Source: Streptomyces katrae (lineage in GTDB: Bacteria; Actinomycetota; Actinomycetes; Streptomycetales; Streptomycetaceae). Taken from it: a stretch of 64,000 bases of DNA. Made by a program: the position numbers and the translations under genes. The notes under the pieces were generated by a model. That model was not told the origin of the DNA, made no database searches, and was given only the letters and a program-made list of their open reading frames with translations. Positions 24,487-33,911 of this stretch are shown piece by piece (position 1 is the stretch's first letter; each line of letters starts with the position of its first letter). Where the stretch lies: the NCBI RefSeq assembly GCF_002028425.1, contig NZ_CP020042.1:4439560-4503559 (forward strand), in the 5' to 3' direction.

Positions 24487-25740
24487 ATGGATGCCGCCTT
24501 CACCGCGGAGCAGGACGAGATGCGCCGCACCCTGCGCGAGATCCTGGGCAAACGCTGCGGCCCGGACGAGGTCAAGGCCGCCGTCCGGACCGAAGCCGGA
24601 TACGACCGCGAGCTGTGGCAGCAGCTCTCCCGGCAGCTCGGTCTGCCCGGCATCGCCATCGCCGAGGAGTACGGCGGCGTCGGCTGCGCTCCCGCCGACC
24701 TGACGCTGGCCTGCGAGGAGACGGGGCGCGTGCTGCTGCCCTCGCCCCTGCTGGCCACCGCCGCGCTGGCCGCCCCGCTGATCGGGGCCCTCGGTACCGA
24801 GACCCAGCGCACCGCCCTGCTGCCCGCGCTCGCGTCCGGGGAGCTGACCGCCGCGCTCGCCGTGCCCGGGCCCGCCCTGGCCACCGCCCTCGCCCTGACC
24901 GGCGACAACGCCCCCGGAGACTGGGCGGGCGGCGGCCGCGCGGGCGGGGTGCAGGCGCGCGCCGACGGCGACGGCTGGCGGCTCTACGGGGAGGTCGCCC
25001 AGGTCCTCGACGGGCACAGCGCCGGCCTGCTCCTGGTCGCCGCGCACACCGGCGGCTTCGCCCGGGCCCGGACCCTGCTCTTCCTCGTCCGGGGGGACGC
25101 GCCCGGCCTCGTGCGAACCCGGCAGGCCACCCTCGACGAGACACGCCCCCAGGGCCGTATCGAACTGCGCGACGTAAAAGCCGAATTGCTGGGCGCGCCG
25201 TTCCAGGACGCCCACGGCGCCGGCACCGGGACCGGCACCGACCCGCTCCCCGCCCTGGCCGCCGCCGGACTCCTCCTCGCCACCGTCCTCGCCGCCGAGG
25301 CCGTCGGCGCGGCGGGCCAGGCGCTGGCCCGCACCGTGGACTACGTGTGCCGGCGCGAGCAGTTCGGCCGCTCCATCGGCTCCTTCCAGGCGGTCAAGCA
25401 CCGCCTGGCCGACCTTTACGTCCAGGTCCAGGCCGCCCGTTCGGCCGCCTACTACGCCGCCTGGGACCCCGAACAGGGCCCCCTCGCCCTCGCCCAGGCG
25501 CTGGAGGCCCTGCGGATCACCGCCGGAGAGGCCATCCAGCTCCACGGGGGCATCGGCTTCACCTGGGAGCACGACTCCCACCTCTACTTCAAGCGGGCGG
25601 CTGCCGACGAGCTGCTCTTCGGCCCGGTCCACCGGCTCCGCGGGCATGCCGCGCAGCAGGCCGGCCTCTTCGCCGCACCCGACCGGTCCACGACTCCGTC
25701 CGCAACGCCCTCCGCGACTCCACAGAAGGCGGCCGTCTGA
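24487..25740 (+). CDS. acyl-CoA dehydrogenase (second)
   Basis: 417 aa, ATG at 24487 after GGGGAGGAG. Typical acyl-CoA dehydrogenase layout: FTAEQDEMRRTLREILGKRC, GIAIAEEYGGVGCAPADLTLACEETG, a shortened middle domain with poor FAD-contact motifs, RREQFGRSIGSFQAVKHRLADLYV and the C-terminal EAIQLHGGIGFTWEHDSHLYFKRA. The C-terminal end is typical; the reduced middle domain recalls the non-FAD subunit of heteromeric (alpha2beta2) FadE enzymes of steroid catabolism. The 7822 dehydrogenase could be its partner (inference). Overlaps the next gene by one base. Confidence 0.88.
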   Translation: MDAAFTAEQDEMRRTLREILGKRCGPDEVKAAVRTEAGYDRELWQQLSRQLGLPGIAIAEEYGGVGCAPADLTLACEETGRVLLPSPLLATAALAAPLIGALGTETQRTALLPALASGELTAALAVPGPALATALALTGDNAPGDWAGGGRAGGVQARADGDGWRLYGEVAQVLDGHSAGLLLVAAHTGGFARARTLLFLVRGDAPGLVRTRQATLDETRPQGRIELRDVKAELLGAPFQDAHGAGTGTGTDPLPALAAAGLLLATVLAAEAVGAAGQALARTVDYVCRREQFGRSIGSFQAVKHRLADLYVQVQAARSAAYYAAWDPEQGPLALAQALEALRITAGEAIQLHGGIGFTWEHDSHLYFKRAAADELLFGPVHRLRGHAAQQAGLFAAPDRSTTPSATPSATPQKAAV

Positions 25741-26225
25741 TGGCTCCCGGTGCGACCCTCCCCGTCAAGCTCATACAGAAGGTCTCCTCGACCCTCCTCT
25801 TCGCCCGGATCGCACCGCACTTCATCCCCGCCATGGACAAGGCGGTGCACCGCCTGACCGGCGGAAAGGTGCTGCTCAGCGCCCGCATGCTGCCCGGGGT
25901 GATCCTCACCGCCAAGGGTGCGAAGAGCGGCGAGCCGCGCACCACCCCGCTCGCGTGCATGCCGGAGGACGGCGGCGCCAGCTGGCTGCTGATCGGGTCC
26001 AACTTCGGCCGCCCCGGCCACCCGGCCTGGACCGGGAACCTGCTCAAGCACCCGGACGCGGACGTGAACTGGCAGGGGCGGGACATCGCGGTACGGGCCC
26101 GCCTGCTGGAAGGGGCCGAACGGGCGGAGGCGTGGCGGGCGGTACTGAAGTTCTGGCCGCCGTACGCGACGTACCAGGCGCGCATCGAGCGCGAGATCAG
26201 GCTGTTCCGCCTGGAGCGGCGCTGA
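25740..26225 (+). CDS. deazaflavin (F420)-dependent nitroreductase family protein
   Basis: 161 aa, ATG overlapping the dehydrogenase stop (TGATG). Ddn-like split-barrel: LLSARMLPGVILTAKGAKSGEPRTTPLACMPEDGG, SWLLIGSNFGRPGHPAWTGNLLKHPDADVNW (the classic FDOR-A signature) and VRARLLEGAERAEAWRAVLKFWPPYATYQARI. These proteins bind F420 and reduce enones or quinones, or detoxify electrophiles. In the catabolic operon, probably reduces an unsaturated cyclic ketone. Confidence 0.88.
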   Translation: MAPGATLPVKLIQKVSSTLLFARIAPHFIPAMDKAVHRLTGGKVLLSARMLPGVILTAKGAKSGEPRTTPLACMPEDGGASWLLIGSNFGRPGHPAWTGNLLKHPDADVNWQGRDIAVRARLLEGAERAEAWRAVLKFWPPYATYQARIEREIRLFRLERR

Positions 26226-26250
26226 CCCCAGGCGTACGGGAGCCTGCGCC

Positions 26251-26281
26251 GACGGCGGACCCCCGCGAGGGGTCCGCCGTC
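26251..26281. terminator. bidirectional terminator
   Basis: 13-bp perfect stem GACGGCGGACCCC (26251-26263) with GGGGTCCGCCGTC (26269-26281), 5-base loop, between the convergent nitroreductase and TetR genes; it overlaps the TetR stop codon. Confidence 0.8.
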
Positions 26282-26927
26282 ACCTGGTCGGCTTCTTGCC
26301 GGTGATGCCCAGGTGCACGAGCAGCGCCAGGTTGGGCTTGAGTTCGGCCTGCTTGACGCCCCAGGTCTGGAAGCCCTTCTGGTGCGAGGCGACCGCTGCC
26401 AGCATCGCCACCAGTGAGCCGGCCATCGCCGCCGGGCTGAGGTCCTTGTCGACCTTGCCCTTGGCCTGGAGCTCCTTCATCGACTCCGTAAGGGAGTTGG
26501 TGACGGAGTTCAGGATCTTCATGCGGATCTTGTAGAACCGCTTGTCGCCCTCGGCCGCGCCGAGGTCGACCACGCGAAGGATCGCGTCGTTGCGGCGCCA
26601 GAAGTCCAGGAATCCCTCGACCAGTTCCTCAGCGGCTGCCCAGCCCGCCTTTCCGACCCAGTTGCGGCCCTCGACGAGCGCCGTCAACTGGGCTCCCTCC
26701 GTGGCCATTTCCTCGGCGATCTCCAGGACGGCGCCCTCGACGTCCGGGAAGTACTGGTAGAAGGTGGCGGGGCTGGTACCGGCCTTGCGCGCGACGTCGA
26801 TCACCTTGACGTCGCGGTACGGCGAGGAGCTGAGCATCTCGCTGAGGCAGTCGAGCAGCTTCTGCCGCGTCGCCTGGCCGCGCCGGCCGGCGACACGCCC
26901 GTCGACGGTGCGTACTTGTCCTGTCAT
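26280..26927 (-). CDS. TetR-family regulator, likely controller of the palindrome regulon
   Basis: 215 aa, ATG at 26927. N-terminal TetR HTH at ~20-66 (RQKLLDCLSEMLSS, VKVIDVARKAGTSPATFYQYFPDVEGAV) and an all-helical ligand domain (FLDFWRRNDAILRVVDLGAAEGDKRFYKIR). No other TetR gene is in the window, and it lies at the centre of ten copies of a TetR-sized palindrome upstream of CoA-catabolism genes. A weak half-matching copy (26920-26936) overlaps its own ATG, hinting at autoregulation. The inducer is probably an acyl-CoA pathway intermediate (inference from KstR/FadR-like systems). Confidence 0.88.
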   Translation of the reverse strand: MTGQVRTVDGRVAGRRGQATRQKLLDCLSEMLSSSPYRDVKVIDVARKAGTSPATFYQYFPDVEGAVLEIAEEMATEGAQLTALVEGRNWVGKAGWAAAEELVEGFLDFWRRNDAILRVVDLGAAEGDKRFYKIRMKILNSVTNSLTESMKELQAKGKVDKDLSPAAMAGSLVAMLAAVASHQKGFQTWGVKQAELKPNLALLVHLGITGKKPTR

Positions 26928-26936
26928 GCCGTCAGC
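26920..26936. promoter_or_regulatory. weak operator-like site over the TetR start codon
   Basis: CCTGTCATGCCGTCAGC: right arm CCGTCAG intact, left arm degenerate. It overlaps the ATG of the TetR gene. Listed as a candidate only. Confidence 0.3.
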
Positions 26937-27168
26937 TTACCGAGGGGGCTCCGGCGCGCTATTCGGCCGCCTGCAAATGGGGTTACGGCCCCGCCGACCA
27001 GCCCAGGAGCGACTGCGGGACGTCCCGGGGCAGCGGATTTCGGCCGAATTGCGGCGGCGCCACCGGGGCGGTGAGCGGCGAAGGCGCCGACCCGTCCAAC
27101 CCCGGTACACCCTGCCCTCCAAGCCCGACGCACCCCCCTCCGTATCCCCCCGTATCCCCCGAATAGTC

Positions 27169-27189
27169 TTATCAACAGGGTGTGGACAA
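27169..27189. promoter_or_regulatory. DnaA-box-like pair in 342-bp intergenic region
   Basis: The 26928-27269 gap has no gene. Within it, TGTGGACAA (27181-27189) is the exact complement of the consensus DnaA box TTGTCCACA, and TTATCAACA (27169-27177) is a near match in opposite orientation. They lie 81-101 bases before the VOC gene. Could be DnaA-responsive regulation or chance. Confidence 0.35.
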
Positions 27190-27269
27190 CCTTTCGGGCG
27201 GACCATGTCCATCAGGGACAGACCCAGTGCAAACCAGTGCAACCCGGCGCAACCGGAAGGAACCTCCCC

Positions 27270-28130
27270 ATGGTCGCATTCGCGGAAGGCTCCCCCTGCT
27301 GGGTCGACGCCTCGCTGCCCGACGTCGAGGCGGGCAAGCGCTTCTACGGTGAGCTCTTCGGGTGGACCTTCGGCGACAGCGCGGGCCCCGAGTACGGCGG
27401 CTACACCCAGGCCTACAGCCGCGGCCGCAACGTCGCCGCCCTCGCCCCCAAGCCCGACGGCCGCATGCCCACCGTCTGGGGCATCTACCTCCACACCTCC
27501 GACGCCTACGCCTGCGCGGCCCGCATCCGCGCAGCCGGCGGCCAGATGGTGATGGACCCCCAGCCCGTCGGCCCCTACGGCACCGCCGCCATGGCCGCCG
27601 ACCCGGGAGGCGCCGTCTTCGGGCTCTGGCAGCCCGGCACCCACCACGGATTCGAGGCCCAGGGCGAGCCGTACACCTACTGCTGGGGCGAGCTCTACAC
27701 CCGCGCCCGCGACGCGGTCGACGTGTTCTACGCCACCGTCTTCGGCTACGTTCCCGAGGACCAGTACGACCCCGACGAGCCGGCTGCCGCCCCCGGTGCT
27801 CCCGGTGCCCCCGCCGCCGAGTACCGCCTGTGGTCCCCGCCCGGCTCCGCGCCCGGCGCGGCCACCGCCGTCCTGGGCCGCAGCCTGATCACCGACGCCT
27901 TCCCGGAGATCATGCCCGCCCACTTCCTGGCCTATTTCGCCGTCCCCGACTGCGATGCGAGCGTGGCCACGGTGCAGCGCCTCGGCGGCCGCGTGACCGC
28001 CGATCCGTTCGACACGCCGTACGGCCGGATCGCCGTCGTGGCCGACAATCAAGGGGCCGTCTTCGCCCTCCTGTCGCCGCCGCGCGCGAACGCGGACCCG
28101 GAGCCGGGGCCGGACCAGGCGCGGGCCTGA
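27270..28130 (+). CDS. two-domain VOC (glyoxalase-like) protein
   Basis: 286 aa, ATG at 27270 after GGAAGGA. Two VOC units: ~8-122 (CWVDASLPDVEAGKRFYGELFGW to AADPGGAVFGLWQPG) and ~138-268 (YCWGELYTRARDAVDVFYATV, FDTPYGRIAVVADNQGAVFALL). Same CFP32-like type as the gene at 11923, with a longer Pro/Ala-rich loop in the second unit. Located between the TetR gene and afsK. Substrate unknown; no operator palindrome upstream. Confidence 0.82.
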   Translation: MVAFAEGSPCWVDASLPDVEAGKRFYGELFGWTFGDSAGPEYGGYTQAYSRGRNVAALAPKPDGRMPTVWGIYLHTSDAYACAARIRAAGGQMVMDPQPVGPYGTAAMAADPGGAVFGLWQPGTHHGFEAQGEPYTYCWGELYTRARDAVDVFYATVFGYVPEDQYDPDEPAAAPGAPGAPAAEYRLWSPPGSAPGAATAVLGRSLITDAFPEIMPAHFLAYFAVPDCDASVATVQRLGGRVTADPFDTPYGRIAVVADNQGAVFALLSPPRANADPEPGPDQARA

Positions 28131-28334
28131 CAGAATCAGGATTGCGCGACTCCTGGCCACGGGCCGGGAGTCGGACGCCGCGCGCGGCGGAACGGGTGCC
28201 GTCGGGTGCCGTTCCGCAGGTGGTGCCGTACGGGACGCCGGGCGGCCGTCCGCCGTGCCGGTGCGCGCGCCGGCGGACGCGCTGGGAAAGAGCGGGCCCG
28301 GGCAGAGGGCCCGTACGGGGAGGTGTGGAGGCGA

Positions 28335-30902
28335 GTGGTGGAGCAGCTGACGCAGCACGACCCGAGACGGATCGGCCCCTTCGAGGTGCTGGGACGGCTC
28401 GGCGCCGGCGGCATGGGGCTGGTCTATCTCGCGCGGTCGGCGTCCGGTCGGCGGGTCGCGATCAAGACGGTGCGCACCGAGCTCGCCGAGGACCAGCTCT
28501 TCCGCGTGCGGTTCACGCGCGAGGTCGAGGCGGCGCGCGCGGTGTCCGGTTTCTACACCGCGGCCGTGGTCGACGCCGATCCGCGCGCGGCCGTGCCGTG
28601 GCTGGCGACCGCGTACGTGCCGGCGCCCTCGCTGGAGGAGATCGTCAACGAGTGCGGGCCGATGCCCGTGCAGGCCGTACGGTGGCTCGCGGCCGGCATC
28701 GCGGAGGCGCTGCAGTCCATCCACGGGGCGGGCCTGGTCCACCGCGACCTCAAGCCGTCCAACGTGCTGGTCGTCGAGGACGGGCCGCGCGTCATCGACT
28801 TCGGCATCGCGAGCGGCGTGTCCAACACGCGGCTGACGATGACGAACGTGGCCGTCGGCACCCCCGCCTACATGTCGCCGGAGCAGGCGAAGGACTCGCG
28901 CAGCGTCAAGGGCGCCAGCGACGTGTTCTCGCTCGGCTCCACCCTCGTGTTCGCCGCGACCGGGCACCCGCCGTACCACGGGGCGAACCCGGTGGAGACG
29001 GTGTTCATGCTGCTGCGCGAGGGCCCCAACCTCGACGGGCTCCCCGACGAGCTGCGGCCGCTGATCGACTCCTGCATGCAGATGGACGCCACCCAGCGCC
29101 CGACCCCCGCCGACCTCCAGGCGCAGCTCGCCCCGCACCTCTTCGACGGCGGCGACGACAGCGGCACCGCCTCGGCGTGGCTGCCGGCCCGGGCCGTCGC
29201 GATGATCGAGGCCCGGCGCGCGGGGCACCGTACTCCGGCCCCCGGCGTCCCGGCCCCGGGCGTGCCGTCCCCGGGCGGCCCCTCCCGGGCCCCGCAGGGC
29301 GGCTCCGCGGCAGCCCCGGCCTCGGGCCACGCGCCCGCCTCGGGCCACGCGCCCGCCTCCGGGCACGCCCCGGCCCCCGGCCACGCCCCCGCTTCCGGCC
29401 ACGCGCCCGCCTCAGGGCCCGCCTCCGCCCACGCCCCCGCCCTGCCGGTTTCCGGCCCCGCCACGCACCGCAGGCCCCCGCGCGGCACCGCCGACCCCTT
29501 CACCGACCCGCGCACCGGTCAGGCCCTGCCGCCGCGCCCGGACCGCCCGCCGATGGCGCCGGTCTCCTCGCTGCCGGGCGCGCCCGTGCAGCTCGGCGGC
29601 TCGCCGGTGCCGATCGGGCCCGGCCCGCGCGCGACGGCCTCCGCCCCGGCCGCGCTCGCCGCCGCGGACTCGGCGACCGGCTGGGTGCGCCCGCCGGCCG
29701 GGGTCCCGTCCGCTGCCGCGGCCCCGGTGGCCACCCCGTCCGTGCCGGCCCCCGGCCCGTCCCCGGACAGCGGGCGCTGGCGGCCGTGGCGCTTCCGCAT
29801 GTCGAACGAGGTGTGGGGGACCCCGACCGTCGCGGGCGACCTGCTGTACGTCACCTCCTTCGAGGTGCACGCCCTGGACGTCGGCAGCGGCCGGCGCCAG
29901 TTCAAGACGCGGGACGTCGCCTGGTCCATGGCGGTCGCCGACGGCCGCATCCACGCCTCCGACGGGCCCTCCCTGTTCGCCCTCGACGCCAAGGACGGCT
30001 CCGAGCGGTGGCGGCTGAACACCGAAGCCTGGGTGTACGCCCTGCGCGCCGAGCGGGGCACCGTCATCACCGCCACGCGCGGCGGCGGCGTCCAGGGCTG
30101 GGAGGCCTCCAACGGGCAGAAGCTGTGGGAGCTGAGCGGAGCCCAGACCGACTTCGAGACACCGGAGGCGGCCCCCGTCCTCCACGACGGCACGGTCTAC
30201 GTCTGGCAGGACGCCCGGCTGCGCGCCCTCGACGCCCGCTCCGGGCTGGAGGCCTGGTCGTACCCGGTCGGGGACGCGGCCTCCTGCGGCAACGTCCCGG
30301 TCCGCGTCACCCCGGCCCCCGACGGCAACGTGTACGTGGCCGCCGGCACCCGGGTGCTGTCCGTCGACCGGGCCTCGGGCCGGGTCCGCTGGCACTTCGA
30401 GGCGCCCGCCGTCTTCCTGGCCCCGCCCGCGTTCGCGCCGGGTCCGGCGGTCACGGGCGGCGGGGTCTACCTCGCCGACTACCTGGGCACCGTCTACGCC
30501 CTGGACGCCGCCACCGGCAAGGACCGCTGGCGCATCGCCACCGAGCCGCGCCCGGCTGCGGACCCGGTGCTGGTGGCGGGCGGCAACGTCCACCTGGGCG
30601 CGGGCAGCGCCCTGTACACGCTCGACGCGGTCACCGGCACCCCGAAGTGGCGGTTCGCGGCGGGCGGCGAGATCACCGGCCCTCCGGTGGTCGCGGACGG
30701 CCGGGTCCACTTCGGCTCGGCCGACCACTGCCTCTACACCCTGGACGCGGCGGGCGGGCAGCTGCGCTGGAAGCTGGCCACGGGCGGCGAGATCACCGGC
30801 GCACCGGTCGCAGAGGCCGGCGTGGTGTACGCGTGCAGCAAGGACCGCTGCGTCTACGCCCTGGACGCCGCCAAGGGCACGGGCACCCGCACGGGAGCCT
30901 GA
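28335..30902 (+). CDS. afsK: AfsK serine/threonine protein kinase with PQQ-type propeller
   Basis: 855 aa. GTG at 28335 gives [18 protein letters not shown], with GGAGG three bases upstream. Kinase domain ~16-275: Gly loop GAGGMG (23-28), Lys44, HRDLKPSN (136-143), DFG (155-157), and Thr168 in the activation loop, the position of the known autophosphorylation site of S. coelicolor AfsK; this supports the start choice. A Pro/Ala linker with six ASGHAP-type hexapeptides (DNA 29318-29440) leads to PQQ-like beta-propeller repeats (~495-850: recurring LDA..G...W). AfsK phosphorylates AfsR and also affects polar growth through DivIVA. No membrane helix is seen. Confidence 0.95.
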   Translation: MVEQLTQHDPRRIGPFEVLGRLGAGGMGLVYLARSASGRRVAIKTVRTELAEDQLFRVRFTREVEAARAVSGFYTAAVVDADPRAAVPWLATAYVPAPSLEEIVNECGPMPVQAVRWLAAGIAEALQSIHGAGLVHRDLKPSNVLVVEDGPRVIDFGIASGVSNTRLTMTNVAVGTPAYMSPEQAKDSRSVKGASDVFSLGSTLVFAATGHPPYHGANPVETVFMLLREGPNLDGLPDELRPLIDSCMQMDATQRPTPADLQAQLAPHLFDGGDDSGTASAWLPARAVAMIEARRAGHRTPAPGVPAPGVPSPGGPSRAPQGGSAAAPASGHAPASGHAPASGHAPAPGHAPASGHAPASGPASAHAPALPVSGPATHRRPPRGTADPFTDPRTGQALPPRPDRPPMAPVSSLPGAPVQLGGSPVPIGPGPRATASAPAALAAADSATGWVRPPAGVPSAAAAPVATPSVPAPGPSPDSGRWRPWRFRMSNEVWGTPTVAGDLLYVTSFEVHALDVGSGRRQFKTRDVAWSMAVADGRIHASDGPSLFALDAKDGSERWRLNTEAWVYALRAERGTVITATRGGGVQGWEASNGQKLWELSGAQTDFETPEAAPVLHDGTVYVWQDARLRALDARSGLEAWSYPVGDAASCGNVPVRVTPAPDGNVYVAAGTRVLSVDRASGRVRWHFEAPAVFLAPPAFAPGPAVTGGGVYLADYLGTVYALDAATGKDRWRIATEPRPAADPVLVAGGNVHLGAGSALYTLDAVTGTPKWRFAAGGEITGPPVVADGRVHFGSADHCLYTLDAAGGQLRWKLATGGEITGAPVAEAGVVYACSKDRCVYALDAAKGTGTRTGA

Positions 30903-30907
30903 GCCAC

Positions 30908-30940
30908 CCCCGGCCCCCGCCCCGCCGGCGGGGGCCGGGG
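30908..30940. terminator. bidirectional terminator
   Basis: 14-bp GC stem CCCCGGCCCCCGCC (30908-30921) with GGCGGGGGCCGGGG (30927-30940), between afsK and the convergent nuclease-like gene. Confidence 0.7.
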
Positions 30941-30954
30941 CCGACCGGGCCCCC

Positions 30955-31848
30955 TCAGCCCTCCGGGCCCTCGAAGAGGCCCTCCGCGTCCGATACGGCG
31001 AAGGCGAGGTCGATCCACCGCCCAAGGGTGTCGAGATCGCCACACGCGGCGATCCGCTCCCGGACCTCCTGGGTCACCGCGACTCCGCGGTTGTCGAGTA
31101 CCCGCAGGACCAGCTGCGCACGCTCTTCGACCCGGCCCTGCGCCTCGCCTTCCAGGTAGGTCTCCTCGATGAGCGTTCCCCGGCCGGGGAAGTAGGTACG
31201 CGGCATCAGGTCCCTCCAGGTCTCTCGCGCCGGGGTGTTCCCCAGGCCGATCTCCAGCAGTTCGGAGTAGTAGGCGACGGATTCGGGATCGGCGCTCCCC
31301 AGGGCCTCCGCCAGTGCTTTCAGTATGGCCGGAGCGCTCCGGCCGCGGCCATGGGTCATGGCCGAGAAGGTCGCGAGCGGGAGGTCCCGCGCCGCGTCCT
31401 CCACGTCGGTGATCACGGGGACGTTCCCGGGGCCCAGCACCAGCGGGTGCAGCGTCAGTGCGTTCCAGCCCTGGGCGCCGAGCGGGAAGGGCCCGGCCGC
31501 CCAGCGGGCTGTGCCGTCGTCCTGGCAGATGACGAGGAGCAGGGCCGGGCAGGCGTACTTCGCCTTCAGGTACGACAGGTAGTAAGCCCAGCTGACTGCC
31601 TTGTCCGGGTCGCGGCGGCCCTGGGCCTCGATGGCGAGGAGGAAGCCGCCGACACCGTCCTCCGGCTCGATGCGCAGGACGCTGTCCACCCGCCGCTCCA
31701 GCGGACGGATCTCGGTGACGTCGGCCGTCAGGACCTCGACGGCGGCCTTGGCGGGAAGCGGCACGCCGAGGATGCGGAACACCGGGGCGAGCAGCTCCGG
31801 GCGGTCCTGGAAGATCCGGTGGGATGCCTCGTGGTGCGAAGCGACCAT
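30955..31848 (-). CDS. PD-(D/E)XK nuclease-like hypothetical protein
   Basis: 297 aa using ATG 31848 ([20 protein letters not shown]), the usual start of this Streptomyces family; a TTG at 31875 would add nine residues. [12 protein letters not shown]...[32 protein letters not shown] carries the D...(E)xQ-type core of Rpn/transposase-associated PD-(D/E)XK nucleases. The C-terminus has an EG.A.GR..E motif ([15 protein letters not shown]) and RG......RIA. Paralogues are abundant in Streptomyces and their function is unknown; recombination- or mobile-element-associated roles are suggested for the superfamily. Confidence 0.6.
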   Translation of the reverse strand: MVASHHEASHRIFQDRPELLAPVFRILGVPLPAKAAVEVLTADVTEIRPLERRVDSVLRIEPEDGVGGFLLAIEAQGRRDPDKAVSWAYYLSYLKAKYACPALLLVICQDDGTARWAAGPFPLGAQGWNALTLHPLVLGPGNVPVITDVEDAARDLPLATFSAMTHGRGRSAPAILKALAEALGSADPESVAYYSELLEIGLGNTPARETWRDLMPRTYFPGRGTLIEETYLEGEAQGRVEERAQLVLRVLDNRGVAVTQEVRERIAACGDLDTLGRWIDLAFAVSDAEGLFEGPEG

Positions 31849-31987
31849 ACGGACGATCCAAGGCGCTCTCGACAAGTGCCGCAGGCATATGTATTTGGTT
31901 CACCTGAACGAGCTATGGGCGGTCCGGCGGCGTGCTTCGGGGCCCCTCCGGGTCGCGTTCCGCACCGGGAGTGACAGGATGGGACCC

Positions 31988-32482
31988 ATGAGCAACGTCT
32001 ACTTCGACATCAACATCGACGGCCAGCCGGCCGGCCGCATCGTCTTCAACCTCTTCGACGACGTCGTCCCGAAGACCGCCCAGAACTTCCGCGAGCTCGC
32101 CACCGGCCAGCACGGCTTCGGCTACGCGGGTTCCCCGTTCCACCGCGTCATCCCGCAGTTCATGCTCCAGGGTGGTGACTTCACCCGCCAGAACGGCACC
32201 GGCGGCAAGAGCATCTTCGGTGAGAAGTTCGCCGACGAGAACTTCAACCTGAAGCACGACCGCCCGTACCTGCTGTCGATGGCGAACGCCGGCCGCAACA
32301 CCAACGGCTCGCAGTTCTTCATCACCACCGTCGTCACCCCGTGGCTCGACGGCAAGCACGTCGTCTTCGGCGAGGTCGTCGAGGGCCAGGACGTGGTCGA
32401 CGCCATCGAGAAGCTCGGCTCCCCCTCCGGCGCCACCCGCGCCAAGATCGAGGTCGCGGCCTCCGGCGTCGTCGACGCCTGA
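31988..32482 (+). CDS. cyclophilin-type peptidyl-prolyl cis-trans isomerase
   Basis: 164 aa, ATG at 31988 (in-frame ATG 31979 is weaker). Complete single cyclophilin domain without signal peptide: [71 protein letters not shown] and [18 protein letters not shown]. Active-site Arg (HR), Phe and Gln (FMLQGGDF) are present. Cytoplasmic protein-folding helper, highly conserved. Followed by a terminator hairpin. Confidence 0.97.
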   Translation: MSNVYFDINIDGQPAGRIVFNLFDDVVPKTAQNFRELATGQHGFGYAGSPFHRVIPQFMLQGGDFTRQNGTGGKSIFGEKFADENFNLKHDRPYLLSMANAGRNTNGSQFFITTVVTPWLDGKHVVFGEVVEGQDVVDAIEKLGSPSGATRAKIEVAASGVVDA

Positions 32483-32500
32483 TCCCCACCCCGCGCAGGT

Positions 32501-32531
32501 CGGCCCCGCCCCCCTCAGGGGAGCGGGGCCG
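32501..32531. terminator. hairpin terminator after the cyclophilin gene
   Basis: CGGCCCCGC (32501-32509) pairs with GCGGGGCCG (32523-32531), with further inner pairing CCCCT/GGGGA. It sits between convergent genes. Confidence 0.65.
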
Positions 32532-32570
32532 CCGCCGTTCGGGGCCTCCGGGGCCGGCTGCGTCCGGCCG

Positions 32571-33086
32571 CTACGGCCGGTCGCCCGGTCCCCACGGCTC
32601 GTGCTCCCCGGCCGGCGGGCGGGCCGGGGGGTCGAGGTCCAGGTAGCGGTCGCGGCCGTGGGGCCGGCGGCGGCGTCCGCGCATGACCGCCGCCGCCAGG
32701 AGCAGCAGCGCGCCCGCGCCGAAGGCGGAGGCGAGCCCGTCGCCGATGCCCTGCCCGTCGGCGCCGACCGACAGGCCCCCGGCCGCCTGGCCCTGGCGGA
32801 CCATCCACAGCACCGCCACCCCCAGCACCACCACCCCCGCCAGCGCCATGAGCGGCCGCGAACGCCGCAGGACCGCGAGCAGCACGAGCAGCGCGGCGAA
32901 GAGCATCGGCAGCAGCAGCGAGCCCAGCAGCGCGGGCACGTCCGTGGTGACGCCGGAGCCGGAGAACAGCTCCTCGATGCGGTAGTCGCGGCCGGGGCGG
33001 CCGTCGTACCAGGCCCGGAACGGGCTCCAGACGGCGGCGACGGCGCCGATCAGACCCATGAGCGAGCCGATTGCGTTGCGGATCAT
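32571..33086 (-). CDS. four-helix membrane protein, hypothetical
   Basis: 171 aa, ATG at 33086. Hydrophobic helices at ~4-22 (NAIGSLMGLIGAVAAVWSPF), ~50-70 (ALLGSLLLPMLFAALLVLLAVL), ~77-95 (PLMALAGVVVLGVAVLWMV) and ~118-135 (GLASAFGAGALLLLAAAVM). The extracytoplasmic loop GRPGRDYRIEELFSGSGV and a basic, Pro-rich C-terminal tail. Common in Streptomyces as an uncharacterised membrane protein. Separate from the SRPBCC gene by ~110 bases; no regulatory motif seen. Confidence 0.7.
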   Translation of the reverse strand: MIRNAIGSLMGLIGAVAAVWSPFRAWYDGRPGRDYRIEELFSGSGVTTDVPALLGSLLLPMLFAALLVLLAVLRRSRPLMALAGVVVLGVAVLWMVRQGQAAGGLSVGADGQGIGDGLASAFGAGALLLLAAAVMRGRRRRPHGRDRYLDLDPPARPPAGEHEPWGPGDRP

Positions 33087-33197
33087 GCCCGGCCCTCCGG
33101 GGTAGCGGTCATGATCCCGACGCTAGCCCGGGGCCCTGGGCGGCGCACGCCGGTCGTGGCGTCCGGAGGCGGGGCCGGCGGGCCCGGGGTGCGCGCG

Positions 33198-33644
33198 TCA
33201 GGAGGTGGCGCGGGCGGCTTCGACGCGCCGGCGAAGGGCCTCGTTCATCGTCGCGAAGTTGCGGGCCGTGCCCTCCAGCAGCTTGCCGAGGAAGGGGACC
33301 AGCAGCCCCCGGAACCGTTCGCCGTGCTCCAGCCGGGTGGTGCGGCCCGGGCCCTCGGAGAGCCGGAAGAAGTGCTCGCCGTCGAAGAGGCCCCGGACGA
33401 GGAGGCGGCCCACCCAGCGGAGCTCGGCCGCGGGCACGCAGACCCGTACGGTCGGGTGGAAGGTGGTGGGCTTCCCGGACTCCGCGTACATGGTCAGCCG
33501 CAGCCGCTCGCCGGGCGCGACCTCGCCGCCGGCCTGCCGGATGAAGGGGTTCCACACGCAGTAGCGCGGCAGGTCGGTCAGGACCGCCCAGACCTCTTCC
33601 GGGGTCGCGTCGATGGTGATCTCGGTGGTGATGTTGCGTCGCAT
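33198..33644 (-). CDS. SRPBCC (START/polyketide cyclase-like) domain protein
   Basis: 148 aa from ATG 33644 with GAGGA about nine bases upstream. A complete SRPBCC domain: ITIDATPEEVWAVLTDLPRYCVWNPFIRQAGGEVAPGERL, then HPTVRVCVPAAELRWVGRLL, HFFRLSEGPGRTTRLEHGERFRG and a long C-terminal helix (LLEGTARNFATMNEALRRRVE). Members bind hydrophobic ligands in a helix-grip cavity; most in this subgroup are of unknown role. Upstream 33645-33911 is a 267-bp gap before the divergent secreted protein gene. Confidence 0.82.
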   Translation of the reverse strand: MRRNITTEITIDATPEEVWAVLTDLPRYCVWNPFIRQAGGEVAPGERLRLTMYAESGKPTTFHPTVRVCVPAAELRWVGRLLVRGLFDGEHFFRLSEGPGRTTRLEHGERFRGLLVPFLGKLLEGTARNFATMNEALRRRVEAARATS

Positions 33645-33911
33645 TTCGCCGTGTTCCTCGTGGTGACGTGGTACTCGCCGAAGGGACGCGGGGTGTGCGG
33701 CTGCCGCCGGGTTCGGTGCTGGGATGCAACCACGGATCGGGCGGTCCGAGACCCGGGGAGGGCAGGTCTTCGCTGGTGGCGAAGAGAGCGGAGGGGAGCC
33801 TTCCGGGTGTGCGGTGGTGAATGCCGACACGTCGGGCGTCCCCTGCCGGGGTGCGGCCCGGGCCCCCTGGTAGCGTGACGGCGTTTTGTCTCAGGGGGAG
33901 GGACGTGAACC

